This document shows, in pieces, positions 12,432 through 23,458 of a stretch of DNA of 64,000 nt. Every line of letters begins with the position of its first letter. The first letter of the stretch is position 1. The position numbers and the translations under genes were made by a program. A model generated the notes under the pieces. It was not told the origin of the DNA. It saw only the letters and a list, made by a program, of their open reading frames with translations, and did not search any database. The DNA is from Pogonophryne albipinna (lineage: Eukaryota > Chordata > Actinopteri > Perciformes > Artedidraconidae), in contig JAPTMU010000117.1 in NCBI GenBank assembly GCA_028583405.1, forward strand, positions 129,001 to 193,000, given 5' to 3'.

Positions 12432-13110
12432 GCGCATTTCCACTACAGCGCGGAGCTCGCTTTAAGCGTGCCGTGTCCGGCCCATTTTTGGTTGCGTTTC
12501 CACTTGGCGTAGTTCCGGCTAGCGGGTACTATTTCACAGTTTTCTGGCCCCATAAAATCGAGGTTCTTTCCGGGCCAACAACCAGACTGTGTCGGGCTGA
12601 GTATGCTAAACTAGAGAGAGAATCGCTGGCAAGGGAGCAACAACTACAACAAGATGAACATATTTGACCGTGATTTAATTGTAATACACGTTTCAAAATG
12701 ATGCCGAAGTAACAACATACTGATACCGGTTAGTAAAAAACATGAATTAATGCTTTGACAAGTCTGCAGACAGACGGCAGGCGAAAAACCCTTTTAAAAT
12801 GCGTGTTTTCTAAATGGAGATCGGCTAAGCTAACGTTATATATGCTCCGACCGTCCACACTCACAACAACGTCCTATACAGACATAAATAAACCAGCGAC
12901 TGTATTCTCCATGACACAGACAGTCTGTGGTTTGTACTTGTTTAACTTTTGTCTAGTTTCTGAACAGATATGAGGAGATGTGAGCTCTGAGTGCTAACAG
13001 CTAATGTTGGTTTTGTGGTTCTCATTGAAGATGACGTCACGGCTCCGCCTACACTGTGTTACTATAGTTACTGCCCCAGCTACTAAACTGCAATGGAAAC
13101 GCAGCATAAA
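12432..13110. mobile_element. Candidate MITE with GCGTTTCCA-type termini
   Basis: The left side reads TATAGCGCATTTCCACTACAG and the right side GCAATGGAAACGCAGCATAAA, inverted over about 20 bp with mismatches. Inside, GCGTTTCCACTTGGCG echoes the terminus. No transposase is seen; the open frame 12299-12667 crosses the repeat edge and is not taken as a gene. Confidence 0.55.
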
Positions 13111-13411
13111 GTGAGCCAGTCCTAACAAGGCCTAACGAGGCCTAGCCATACCGAGCGAGGCCCTGTCTGCGCCATAAATTGAAAAGGCTGAGGTCCGAAA
13201 GCATGTCCGTGATTTCTGAGAAGGGCAATTAGCCGTCTGCGCCATCAGAGCGGGATTAAAGCTAATCTGGCTGTAGGAACTAATCTATGTAATCTCCGTT
13301 GATTAGCATTGAAAGCTGGGAGGAAACAGGATTAGCAGAGGGCATCAGAGGGGGGGTAAATGTCAGTGTGGTGACCCTTGCCTTCTGTCTTTTCAGAGAC
13401 CCTCAGCAGAA

Positions 13412-15653
13412 ATGAACAGCGCCCCCCCTGCAGGAAGTGCTCTGGCCCCTGGGAGCACAGCGGGCCCCACCACGCCCAAAAAGGGACCCCCCAAATTCAA
13501 GCAAAGGCAGACGCGTACATTCAAGAGCAAGGCACCAAAGCCAGGCCAGAAAGGGTAAGAGCAACAACTCATATTGAAAGTCAAAGTCAACTTTATTGTC
13601 AGTCTTTCAGTTTGTGTGGAGAGATCGAAATGATTGTTTCCCACAATCCCGAATACAAAAACAAATATATGTATGCAAATATGTAGATAGGCTACCTATA
13701 TATACAAAATCAAAGACACATTTATACATATGCACACATTAAGACCTAAAGAAAAGCACAACAATCAGTATATACAAAATAACAGTCACTTCAATATCTT
13801 TGAAAATGAAAATGAATATCCGCTCGTTGTACACCCGTTTTTAAAAGATGTGGGTACAGTCAATGCAACCAAACCAAAGCAAGGCAAGTTTATTTCTGTT
13901 GCACCATTAAATGCTTTTGTAGTGACCACGATATCCATTTGTTTTAGTCTTTAGTCTGTGATTCACTGGGCTGACCGATGACAAGTCGCTTGTTGTTGAG
14001 AGAAAAAATAAATGTCCAGATGCGATTGAAAAGTACAATATGCTTGTTTATTCCAAAAAGGCAGTGAAAAAAACAAAAACTTTTTCTCATATAAACTGAT
14101 ACTTCAAATATTAAAGGCAAAATAAGAAACCAGGTCTAAAATGATAAATTACTATAAACTTTATAAACTAGCAGCAGTATTCTGAAATCTATTAAAGGTC
14201 ACCTATTATGCAGAATCCACTTGTCTCTTCTACATCAACATGTGTCCCCTCTTCTTCATGTCTCTTCTACATCAACATGTGTCCCCTCTTCTTCATGTCT
14301 CTTCTACATCAACATGTGTCCCCTCTTCTTCATGTCTCTTCTACATCAACATGTGTCCCCTCTTCTTCATGTCTCTTCTACATCAACATGTGTCCCCTCT
14401 TCTTCATGTCTCTTCTACTTCAACATGTGTCCCCTCTTCTTCATGTCTCTTCTACTTCAACATGTGTCCCCTCTTCTTCATGTCTCTTCTACTTCAACAT
14501 GTGTCCCCTCTTCTTCATGTCTCTTCTACATCAACATGTGTCCCCTCTTCTCCATGTCTCTTCTACATCAACATGTGTCCCCTCTTCTTCATGTCTCTTC
14601 TACATCAACATGTGTCCCCTCTTCTTCATGTCTCTTCTACATCAACATGTGTCCCCTCTTCTCCATGTCTCTTCTACATCAACATGTGTCCCCTCTTCTT
14701 CATGTCTCTTCTACATCAACATGTGTCCCCTCTTCTTCATGTCTCTTCTACATCAACATGTGTCCCCTCTTCTCCATGTCTCTTCTACATCAACATGTAT
14801 CCCCTCATCTTCATGTCTCTTCTGCATCAACATGTGTCCCCTCTTCTTCATGTCTCTTCTACATCAACATGTGTCCCCTCTTCTTCATGTCTCTTCTACA
14901 TCAACATGTGTCCCCTCTTCTTCATGTGTCTTCTACATCAACATGTGTCCCCTCTTCTTCATGTCTCTTCTACATCAACATGTGTCCCCTCTTCTTCATG
15001 TGTCTTCTACATCAACATGTGTCCCCTCTTCTCCATGTCTCTTCTACATCAACATGTGTCCCCTCTGTGGAAAGAGACTCTGAAAGTTTCAGGAACAAAG
15101 ATTCTCTCTCTTTTTGTCCTGATCCATTTATATAAAAACCTGTCTGAAAATGAGCTGATCAGATTTGTGGCCACTTTACGATGTTTTGTCTTGTGTAACC
15201 ATTAGCCAATCAGCAACCAAGGTAACCCCCCCCCCCCCTATCACCTGAATCTCCTCCTAGAGCACCATTGAGTTCTTTGTAACCAAATCTCTCTCAGAGG
15301 GGCGTGGGGAGGGGCTCCTTATTTTCATCTAAAGTAACAGACAGAGAATCAGCACTTTGGAAACAGGGCCGAAACAGAGGGGATTATGGGTAATGCTGCA
15401 AAGATCTGTTTGGTGTTTGGAGACAAACACTTCAGAGACATGTTTTGTATATATCTGAGACCTGTGATATATTGATGAAGAACAGTATAATAGGGGACCT
15501 CTAAATCACCTTCCTGCTTGTGTTCTGTCCTCCAGATTTGGCGATGATATCCCCGGCATGGAGGGTCTCGGCACAGACATCACGGTGGTTTGCCCCTGGG
15601 AAGCCTTCGGCGACATGGAGCTCAGCGACTTGGCCAAATACGGCATCATCTAA
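13412..15653 (+). CDS. pde6h: Retinal PDE6 inhibitory gamma-type subunit (pde6h/pde6g family)
   Basis: Join 13412-13554 and 15536-15653, giving 86 residues. The acceptor for the first coding exon is at 13395-13396 (15 nt of 5' UTR follow); the donor is GTAAGA at 13555 and the final acceptor is TCCAG at 15531-15535. In this family the protein holds the PDE6 catalytic dimer inactive in photoreceptor outer segments and is displaced by transducin. Visible signatures: the basic, proline-containing centre (residues about 20-46, [15 protein letters not shown]), which in the family binds the GAF regions and transducin; then [20 protein letters not shown] and a C-terminus ending YGII, the catalytic-site plug. 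Length matches the usual 83-87. The N-terminal 18 residues are variable and decide G versus H poorly. I favour PDE6H because a GPRC5A/D-like receptor is adjacent, as I recall for the human PDE6H chromosome. Family certain, orthology inferred. Confidence 0.95.
13573..13800. repeat. Dispersed repeat, copy 1 (pde6h intron)
   Basis: AAAGTCAACTTTATTGTCAG, then AGAGATCGAAAT, CCCGAATACAAA and AAAATAACAGTCACTTCAATA closely match the stretch at 30806-31030 in a gprc5 intron, in the same orientation. It is an interspersed repeat, probably a retroposed 3' end. Confidence 0.75.
14192..15504. mobile_element. TTAA-type MITE, family B, copy 1, with internal minisatellite
   Basis: It starts TTAA-AGGTCACCTATTATGC and ends GTATAATAGGGGACCT-CTAA (one base changed in the right TTAA). 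After the 37-bp array comes a unique right half: GAAAGAGACTCTGAAAGTTTC, CTGATCCATTTATATA, a C-run near 15225, then ATATATCTGAGACC. Related copies are at 36274-37376 and, inverted, 61207-62916. This copy ends only about 30 bp before the last pde6h exon. Confidence 0.88.
14222..15065. repeat. 37-bp minisatellite inside family-B MITE (about 23 units)
   Basis: The tandem unit is 37 bp: TCTCTTCTACATCAACATG, then TGTCCCCTCTTCTTCATG. Variants include TTCTACTTCAAC, CTTCTCCATG and a CATGTGTC junction. Because 37 is one more than a multiple of three and the unit has no in-frame stop, all three forward frames stay open (frames of 291-321 residues). They are repeat translations, not genes. Confidence 0.95.
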
Positions 15654-16425
15654 ACCTGCTGCCTTCCTCTCCTTCCTGCACCTTTCCTCCGTCTAATCCC
15701 CTCTTCCCGGCTCGACACGCCGCGATAAGGCTGCCCGAGAAACCCCCTAATGCCCTCTCGTCTAACTACCTCATGCTTCGCTCCACTAAGTGGATAGAAA
15801 AGCATAAATATGGAGTTATTTTTCTATTATTACATAATTACTGTTTATATTATATATATATATATACTTGAAATGAGAAGACGAGAAAAACCACCTCCGT
15901 TATTCCCCTCATCCATCTTTGATAGTCCTTTCCTTTCCACTTCTCCCCCTTCGATACTCCTCACCCACGGCAATGGACGCAAGCAAAACACTAGTCATTA
16001 CTAGAGTGTATTTGCTTTTAGCTGTCTATAAAAATGTAAATATTTTGTTCTCAGCATTTTGACCTTGTACTTCCATCCTACCTTTTGTACTTCGTCCTGC
16101 TTTTATTTTGCGTTGTATTTTGTACTCCTTGTGAACACCAGGTTACTGTGAACACCAGGGGATGCAAGGAGAGCGTGCAATATTGCTGTAACGGTGAAAA
16201 CTACAAAGGGTTTTTCACTTGATCATGGAGGATTAACTCCCTTTTATCCCAAGTCTATCTCCTTGCTGCTATCTGAACCCATGTCCCTCTCCTTAGAGCA
16301 AACACAAGCATGTACTGTTTGTTTTGTGCTCCAAGCACAACACCACACATAATGTACTGTGAACGGTCCTGATAGCCGCAGTAAAATTAGAATATTTTAA
16401 TTAATCTTGTTGTCTGTGTCTTTTA
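15654..16425 (+). other. pde6h: Probable pde6h 3' UTR
   Basis: Unique sequence follows the stop TAA at 15651. No clean AATAAA was found before about 16420. The AT-rich stretch at 16380-16400 followed by a TGTTGTCTGTGTC-type GT-rich element (about 16405-16425) is a plausible cleavage region. The end is approximate. Confidence 0.4.
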
Positions 16426-16787
16426 TTTCTGGAACACCTCACAATGATGGAAGGTTTTAAACATATCAAACTATCATGACTACAAATGACTAACAAGGTC
16501 CTTGGATCAGAAACAAAATGACTCTCATTCCCGGCAGTCTTCTAACTCGAATTGATGACATTTCCTTCTGTGTCTCCTGACCACAATGATGTCTGAGTAC
16601 ATCTAATAATAATTACCGCTCACTTTAAGGCTTCCTGGCATCAACCCACTCCGACAAGGCTCTCTGTTGGAAAAGGAAAACAACAAGAAATTATATTAGC
16701 AGTTCTTTATCATCTCACATAGAACAATAAATGATAGCAAGTGTAAGATCCATCTCACAGATCAAACCCCTGATTGTTGTCATCAGA

Positions 16788-17070
16788 GGCGCGGGAAAGT
16801 ATTTTGAGTGGGGGTGCTGAGGAGCTGGACTCCAGTGAACACTATTACGGGCACTATAGAGCACGCACAAAAGCACTCCCCACACGCAAACACACAGTAC
16901 ACCCGCGACTGTTACAATGAAGGCTCGATAATCAGCTCACGGCATATAGGCAGGGGTAAAGTGCTATTTTTTACGAGTGGGGAGCGGACCGCACCTCCTC
17001 TAGGGGGGTCCTAACCTCCTCTAGGGGGGTCCGGGGGGATGCTCCCCCGGGAAGATTTTTTTTAAATATT
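16788..17070. repeat. GC-rich dispersed repeat fragment
   Basis: GGCGCGGGAAAGTATTTTGAG with GGGGGTGCTGAGG at the left, and a duplicated CACCTCCTCTAGGGGGGTCC block with GGGGGGATGCTCCCCCGG at the right. The left end reappears inverted near 23500-23541 (GCACCCCCCTTCCCGCGCC), so this is an interspersed family. Confidence 0.5.
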
Positions 17071-17948
17071 GAAGTTAAAAGCATCAATCTGGTGCACTTT
17101 GAGAGCAACATGAAGAGATCTATGGATACATCTCTCATCATCCAGATGAAACAGAACTGTAAACAGATGTTCTTTTTCTTTATGGATATTTTACAAATCA
17201 CTCCCCTTTCAAACTGTATTCTTGTTTTACTGCCATATAGTATTTCATAACTGTTTTTCCTTTATTCTCTTATTTTTTTTATAACTATAATGATCATATG
17301 AAGGTGTGCCGCGGAAATAACCTTTTGAATAATTTGTGACCAAACCGTTTGAGACCCACTGAGATAACTTCGACTAAAGTTCACCATCTAAACACTCAGA
17401 GAGTCCTTTAGCTCAGTGGTTCCCAACCTGGGGGGCGCGCCCCCCTTGGGGGGGCGCCAAAGATCGCAGGGGGGGCGCCAGGCCTCAGATGATTTGAGGC
17501 CAAATATCATATTTAAACTTTATTTTTATTTTATGATTGTCACTAAAAGCCTTGTCTCTACATTACAACAAAATATAAAAAATAATTGATTAATTAATTT
17601 GAATAACAATTCAAGTTAGTATTAAAGGCATAAAAAAGACAGAAATGTATAATTCTATCTTTAATAGAAATGTTTCTTCTGCCCGTAAAGTGTCCAATTC
17701 CCATCTTATCTTTCTTACAGTGCAGACGCTTTTCTGCTTGCTGCTGCCTCTGCTTACTTTTTATGCTGATTTTCCTATTCTTATTCTCTGAAAACTTCGA
17801 GCAGCGGCTCCTGGACATTAACTTATCACTGGGACAGTTCATCTTCGTAAATAGACGGAGGGTTTCAGACATATTTCAACATTTTTACGACGACCTCAGT
17901 CTTACAGTAGCGTGGCCTAGCAACAGCTAAAGCCTGGTAGGCTACTGC

Positions 17949-18926
17949 ATGCTAGTTGGTAGCAAAATGCCTCCGTTCTCTACAGATGACTTCCACAAAC
18001 TTATACAGAAGATCGCTGTGTTGGAAATGAAAATGCAACGGTTGGAAGTTAACGTGGAAGTGAATGGACTATGTCGTGGGAATGACACCACTTTACCAGT
18101 GTTGCAAAATAATGGAGAAGGGTATGCTAACTCACAGCTAGTTAGCAGCTACAAGGATTCCAAGGAACAGGAGGGCTGTGTACTGGGTAATAAATCTACA
18201 AGTGGTAGTCCTCCCTGGAACTCTCTGGGTGCAAAGCCTAAGAGTAAATCATTTCCATGGGATTTGGGAGGACGGATAACAGGCAGAGCCCAGCGCTCTG
18301 AAATCTGTGATGCGACCGGCTGGCCTGCATTGTTATCACCCAGGAAGAGCGCCTCTTCAACCCCTATTCATACTAGGAGACAGCCGTGGACAGCTGCTAA
18401 AGGGAGAATTACAAACAATCCTCCTAAACCACCAAGTGTGCCAATCCAGAACAGATACGCTCCGCTGACCGAGAACCGGAGATCTCTTTCTGATGACCTG
18501 GATAACCTGTCCTCTTCACACAGCAGGGTAAGGACCAATAGCTACTCCAAAAGTAAAAGGCTAGAGGGAAAGCTAACGACTGGGCCTGAAACTCTGATTG
18601 TGGGTGACTCTGCTGTAAGAGATGTAAAAGGTCTGTGTAGTAAGAACAACACCAAAGTACTCTGTTTTCCCAAGGATGTGGTCTCTGACTTGGCTGAGAA
18701 GATCCTGCATATTGGGGTTGAACATCCAACTGTGAAGAATGTGGTACTACACATTGGAACAAATGATGTTGTGAAACAACAGTCAGAAGTGCTGAAAGAA
18801 GACTTTAAATGTTTGTTGGAAACTGTCAGCTCTCTAAATGCAGAGGTGTTCATCAGTGGCCCTCTACCGCCAGTCAGAAGAGGAGTGGAGATGTTTATTT
18901 TATTAGCTTTTCTTTTTAATGACTGA
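17949..18926 (+). pseudogene. LINE ORF1-like protein with SGNH-hydrolase (esterase) domain, truncated
   Basis: The 325-residue open frame has a short predicted coiled segment near residues 18-40 (LIQKIAVLEMKMQRLEV), a long low-complexity Ser/Pro/Lys middle, and a C-terminal SGNH-hydrolase fold: TLIVGDSAVRDV (block I with the catalytic Ser in GDS) and VVLHIGTNDV (block III GTND). The frame runs out after SGPLPPVRRG, before the block V Asp-His pair expected in the family, and passes directly into a LINE 3' tail. ORF1 esterases of this kind are known in CR1/L2-type vertebrate LINEs. I read it as a 5' fragment of ORF1 joined to the LINE 3' UTR by internal deletion. Unlikely to be a host gene. Confidence 0.75.
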
Positions 18927-18954
18927 TTTTAAATGCCATTTTCTTAATGTCTTT

Positions 18955-19035
18955 CATTTTTTTTTGTAAAGCACTTTGAATTGCCTTGTGTTGAAAAGTG
19001 CTATATAAATAAACTTGCCTTGCCTTGCCTTGCAA
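18955..19035 (+). mobile_element. L2-type LINE 3' tail with (TTGCC)n end
   Basis: AAAGCACTTTGAATTGCC, AAAAGTGCTATATAAATAAA and then CTTGCCTTGCCTTGCCTTGC. The same tail, slightly diverged, lies at 37377-37449 against a gprc5 exon. The short pentamer tail instead of poly(A) is typical of L2-like LINEs. Confidence 0.8.
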
Positions 19036-19197
19036 ACCGGGCTTTTCTGGATAAGCGCATCAAAGTCACTCCAATAGTGCTCCTTAATTACGCTTTCATC
19101 CTCCTTTAACAAAATACTTCACATTCATCTAGATTGTGACAGTAGTTGTAGCATTTTGAGAGTTTTAAACTTTAATTACCGCTGTTGCCCTCCCCCC

Positions 19198-19199
<2 letters not shown>

Positions 19200-19245
<46 letters not shown>

Positions 19246-19254
19246 GGGGGGGGG
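19200..19254. repeat. (GT)n followed by G-run
   Basis: A GT dinucleotide run of about 43 bp leading into a 12-base G-run, inside the hAT element. Confidence 0.9.
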
Positions 19255-19618
19255 CACGCAACTTCCAACAGGAGTCATTTGGGGGGGCTCTTGGGAAAAA
19301 AGGTTGGGAACCACTGCTTTAGCTCACCTGAGTCTCTCAGTCTGAGAGGAGAGTCCTCTCCTCCAGCTTGTTGTGGAACAAACAGCTCCTTGTGTCCGTT
19401 AGTGCAGCTAGCTAACCAGATGCTAACAACACGGTCCCTGCTGCTGGCACCGGTCTCTCTCTCTCTCTCTCTCTCACTAAATGCGCTATTTCCGCACACA
19501 CACACACACACAGAAATATCCATGAAATAAACATACAGTAGGCTATAAACAATTAAAGGGATAATTGGGAAGGCATTACAAATGTAAATATATTTTAAAT
19601 AATAAAACAATCCCACCA

Positions 19619-20538
19619 CCACAGGTATCTACAGGAGAAGAGGGAATTCTCTCCACAAAATGTGAATGCCCATGTGGAGAATGGAAATGCAGTCATGCGG
19701 CTGCATTAGCCATCTTTGCCATCCACAATTTCAGCTGCACTGACACCCCCTGTCAGTGGAAGAAGCCAAAGGCAGCTAAACGTACACATTCAGTGGAGGA
19801 GCTATTTCCTCCAACCAATAACTAATTCAACCCGCTGACAAGAGAGCCCACCTCCGAAGATCGTGACTGGCTGAGGGACAGACTCGGGGGCAGGTTCTCA
19901 GGAATTTCTTGGCTTCTCTCTCCCGAGCCAGAAGAGGAACACTACAGCTTGGAAACACTTACTGTTCCTGAAATTCTCAAATCTGTTGGGCATCAGGGAC
20001 CTGAGGCAATTGTGGCAAGCATGGCATTGTCTAAGGAGCAACAGAGGGCAATGCAGGTGGCTACCACTGGTCAGCGAACCAACCCAAACTGGCATTTGTT
20101 CAGGAAAGGAAGGTTGACTGCCAGCAACTTTGGAGCTGTCCTGAGGTCAAAGCGTGTGACTGCTTCCCTTAGTGCCAGGGTGCTAGGGCAACAACAGGCC
20201 CTTGATGGTGTTTTGTCTGTACAGTGGGGGACTATGAATGAATGTGAGGGTGTCAGGGCATTCACCACTGCAACCCAGATGCAGGTCCATGAGTCAGATT
20301 GTGGCTCTCCCAATCAGGAGTGTTGGGGGCATCTCCAGATGGTCTGGTAGGGTCTTCCGCTGTGCTGGAGGTAAAGTGTCCCTACGGAGCCAGGGAAATG
20401 ACAATTAGTGAAGCATTGCAAATCAAGGGCTTCTGTGTCAGTAAGGAGGGAGAAACATTCAGCCTGCGTGAGGAACATCCTTACTGGCACCAAGTGCAAG
20501 GTCAGCTTCACCTCACTGCAAGAAAGAAGAAGAAATAA
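19619..20538 (+). pseudogene. SWIM zinc-finger plus YqaJ-type nuclease gene remnant
   Basis: Two blocks lie in one orientation. The first (about 19625-19822), after a CCACCACCACAG acceptor-like site, encodes a SWIM-type finger (CECPCGEWKCSHAAAL, CxCxnCxH). The second (19949-20538) encodes a YqaJ-type PD-(D/E)xK nuclease: WHLFRKGRLTASNFG, then WGTMNECEGVRAF, then ASPDGLVG and LEVKCP, which carry the catalytic Asp and Glu-x-Lys. A stop (about 19823) separates the blocks. A one-base frameshift near 20290 splits the nuclease, and the C-terminus collapses into lysines at 20538. SWIM-YqaJ proteins are numerous in fish and are probably mobile-element encoded; I cannot name the superfamily. 'Viral recombinase' is only the domain's name. 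This copy is broken. Confidence 0.7.
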
Positions 20539-20539
20539 A

Positions 20540-21779
20540 AAAATGGTGAATCGTTTTTTTAATTTACATTTACTCGCCTTTGCAATGTTGTGGTTGTTAG
20601 AGTGTCAGGCTTCCTGTCAGCTCGTCTGTTGGGAAGATATAAAATATTAGTTTCATGGAAGTCACACCGTTACATATAAGAGCATTAAGACATACAGTAC
20701 ATAGGCTAAAACAAAACATCTAAAGATATAACCTTGCACTTTGTCTCGTGAACATTTTCACTATTTTGACATTTTTATAGATCAAAATTGAACTAAAGAA
20801 ATAAATGTAGATTAATCCATATTGAAAATAGGTGTCAGCTGCTACACTAATTATAATAGTTATATTTCTTAATTAATTAAGATAAGATATTACTGAATTG
20901 ATCCCAATTTGGGAAATGTTTGTGTTGCAGCAGCATAACAAGAAAAACAAAATATAAGTTATTATATATACAAAAGTATGTGAGGGATAGAATATTAAAT
21001 TGAATATAAATGTAAAATGTACATGTGATGTTACGTCCAGGAGAAGCTATGGAGCAGAGAGTTCTCTGCCAGCCAGAGGTGATTTGTTATTAGTTCAATA
21101 TGTCAAACTGATTTCCCTGACTACAATCTTTAGTTACATGGTGCAACGTTATGCTGCTTGTACTAATTAGACTTATCATATAAGCCACACAGGTTTTAAT
21201 AGGATGTATTCATTATCTTTACTTATGTTGCGGTCTTTTCAGCAGCGCCATCTCTAAAACGGCGATACAGTCACTACCCATCATTTAAAGTTCACCGTGA
21301 CATGGACAAAAATGTAACGTCAGCTTACCTCATGGCACGAATCCAGACTCTCCTATGGAAAACATTGGCCGGGAAACGATAGAACGAGCACGTTTCATGC
21401 GAAGACCTGTGGCTGCAACCCGGAGCAAAGCAACAAACCATTGCGTAGCTAACTAGTAGCGCTAGCTTTAGCTAACGTTAGCTAACGAAACGAACTGCCG
21501 AGTAAAATTGGAAAACACTGGTAATTAATTATTCTATCATTTGTAAAACTACGGTGTTAAAAACGACAATTTCAAAAATACAGATTCTAATGGTCAGATA
21601 TAGATACAGATACTAAAGATAGGCAGGAACTTGCTTTCAAGCAGAACACAGGGGAAAACAAACTTAGCGGGAGTGTTTACGTGTTCGGCGTAATGACGTA
21701 CAACGGCCTCGACCATTTTCGTAGTCCTATTCAGCCACTCGGTAACAACCATCGTTTTTCAGACACGTAAACTCTTCAA
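20540..21779. other. Intergenic sequence, no gene seen
   Basis: AT-rich, with no frame showing splice context. Around 21430-21490 there is a GCTAGCTTTAGCTAACGTTAGC motif of a kind common in fish repeats (similar strings occur near 29820, 38320 and 52130). Confidence 0.4.
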
Positions 21780-22010
21780 AAATCACCAGTGGGGTCACTG
21801 CTGATGTATTTCATGTCGTAGAATAAAACGTGATTTATCTCTTAAATTTGTGTCAACCACAGACCTTAGTTCCAGCTATTTTCCAAAACCCTATGGAGAA
21901 AATGCATTGCTTTTTTGACGAAGGAACCGGAAGTGCTAAAAATGCTAACTTACTTCCGGGTTTTACGACGCATCACTGCGGTTCTCTATTGTACGGGGCT
22001 ACAGAATTGT
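21780..22010. repeat. Dispersed repeat, copy 1 (second at 52430-52610)
   Basis: GTCAACCACAGACCTTA, GCTAAAAATGCTAACTTA and TTCCGGGTTTTACGAC correspond in order to TTAACCACAGACCTTA, GCTAAAATGCTAACTCA and TTCCTGGTTTTAGGAC near 52445-52555. No coding content. Confidence 0.55.
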
Positions 22011-22086
22011 AGCCAACAATGTGGAATTTATTGGCTACATATTACACAGATTATACACAGCGGGAGCAGCAATAACCGTCAAATAA

Positions 22087-22809
22087 TAGTGATGGGTCGT
22101 TCGCGAACGATTCGTTCTTTTTGAACGAATCTTTGAAGTGAACGAGATGAACTGATTCCTTCCACAAAACGATTCGTTTGTTTGAGTTGCCGCCTTCCGA
22201 CAAAAGCTAAAGAGAAGCTGTTCGCGAACGACGAACTTAAAGAACTGGCGGAAACAGTTCAGAACTGTTTCCTACAGTTCTTCTATCTTATATCCCTTTC
22301 TTTCGAAGGAGGGTCCCGTTAGGGCCCCTCCGAAATACTGGATGTTCCATCTACACAGAGTTGGACTCAGTTAGACAACTACCACAAATACAATGAAGTA
22401 CTTTACTGTTGGACTCAGTACTAGTTGGACTTCTACCACAAGTAGGCTACTATGAAGTTATTTTACTGTGTACTTTCAGTTATTCTCTGTCAAACTCCTG
22501 GCAGAAAATAATTTTATCTCTCATCAAATATAGCAGAAAACATGCAGTTTGACAGAGGATTAAAACTGTAATCAGAGCCCTCTCATCTGAGCTCCGTTAC
22601 ACACACACAGGAGTGGGACATCCTCCTCAACCTGTCCGCCATAAAAGCTTCAGAGGGCGGATAGCTGGGCTCCGTAGCGTCCAGCTAGCTTAGCCGCTAG
22701 CTTAGCGATAAATACACACAGCGTTGTATTCTCCTCCCCCTGTCGGCCCTAAAAGCTTCAGAGGGCGAATACCTGAGCTCCATAGCGTCCCGCTAATGTG
22801 AAACATGTG

Positions 22810-22842
<33 letters not shown>

Positions 22843-23450
22843 GTTAGCGGGACATTCTCCTCCCCCTGTCGGCCCTAAAAGCTTCAGAGGGCGGATAGCT
22901 GGGCTCCGTAGCGTCCCACTAGCTTAGCCGCTAGCTAAAGGTAAACATAGATGGGTACATAGAATATGAATAAATCGTCACTGATGGAGAGGATATATAT
23001 TTTTTTATTCACTTTGAACTCGGCCAAATGGAGTTTAATGCTTTGGGATTTAAGTTAGGCCACATAGTACGTGCATGGGTTTGAAAGTATAACGTGCTAG
23101 CCTTCTGTAATACATCGTATAGTCAGGCACACATTTATGAGATTTAACAATGGCCAATTATATTTCTTAAATAATATGGAGCCTATTCCCAGAGCATAAT
23201 TTATGGGGCAACAAGGTGAGGTGTAAAATGTGTTTTAATATCATACATTTTACGCCAGCAAACTTCTTGTACGGACTTCGGCAGTAGTGAAGACTCACTG
23301 AACGAATTAAGTACAAAGACGAATCGTTCGCGAACGTGCAAATCACCAGAAGTCGTTCGCGAACCGGTGAACGAATCAGTGAACGAATCTTTAAAGTGAA
23401 CTGAATCAAAAGATTCGTGTCCCCGAAGGGAATCTAAATGCCCATCACTA
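22087..23450. mobile_element. Nonautonomous hAT element with perfect 8-bp TSD
   Basis: TCAAATAA lies at 22079-22086 and 23451-23458. The ends TAGTGATGGGTCGTTCGCG and GAATCTAAATGCCCATCACTA are inverted over about 10 bp, with further TTCGCGAACGA/TTCGTTC motifs near each end. The middle (22600-22940) contains three diverged tandem units of about 110 bp (CCTGTCGGCCCTAAAAGC, TTCAGAGGGCGGATAGCTGG, CTCCGTAGCGTCC), one interrupted by a (CA)n run. No transposase. Confidence 0.9.
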
Positions 23451-23458
23451 TCAAATAA

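Larger units (their letters stand above)
17414..19316. mobile_element. hAT-type element with perfect 8-bp TSD
   Basis: CTTTAGCT at 17406-17413 is repeated at 19317-19324. The ends are CAGTGGTTCCCAACCTGGGG and AAGGTTGGGAACCACTG, a textbook hAT terminal repeat. There is no transposase. The interior carries a LINE-derived ORF (17949-18926) with a LINE 3' tail and a (GT)n run. It is therefore a nonautonomous hAT containing a retroelement insertion or capture. Confidence 0.92.

Noticed and set aside
14208..15205. Three overlapping ORFs of 291-321 residues as a repeat-protein gene
   Set aside because: They are the same 37-bp repeat read in three frames; no splice, start or codon evidence supports translation.
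19949..20538. Integrated virus suggested by the 'YqaJ viral recombinase' domain
   Set aside because: Only the domain name is viral; the SWIM partner and fish context fit a mobile-element or host-type gene remnant, and no other viral genes are present.
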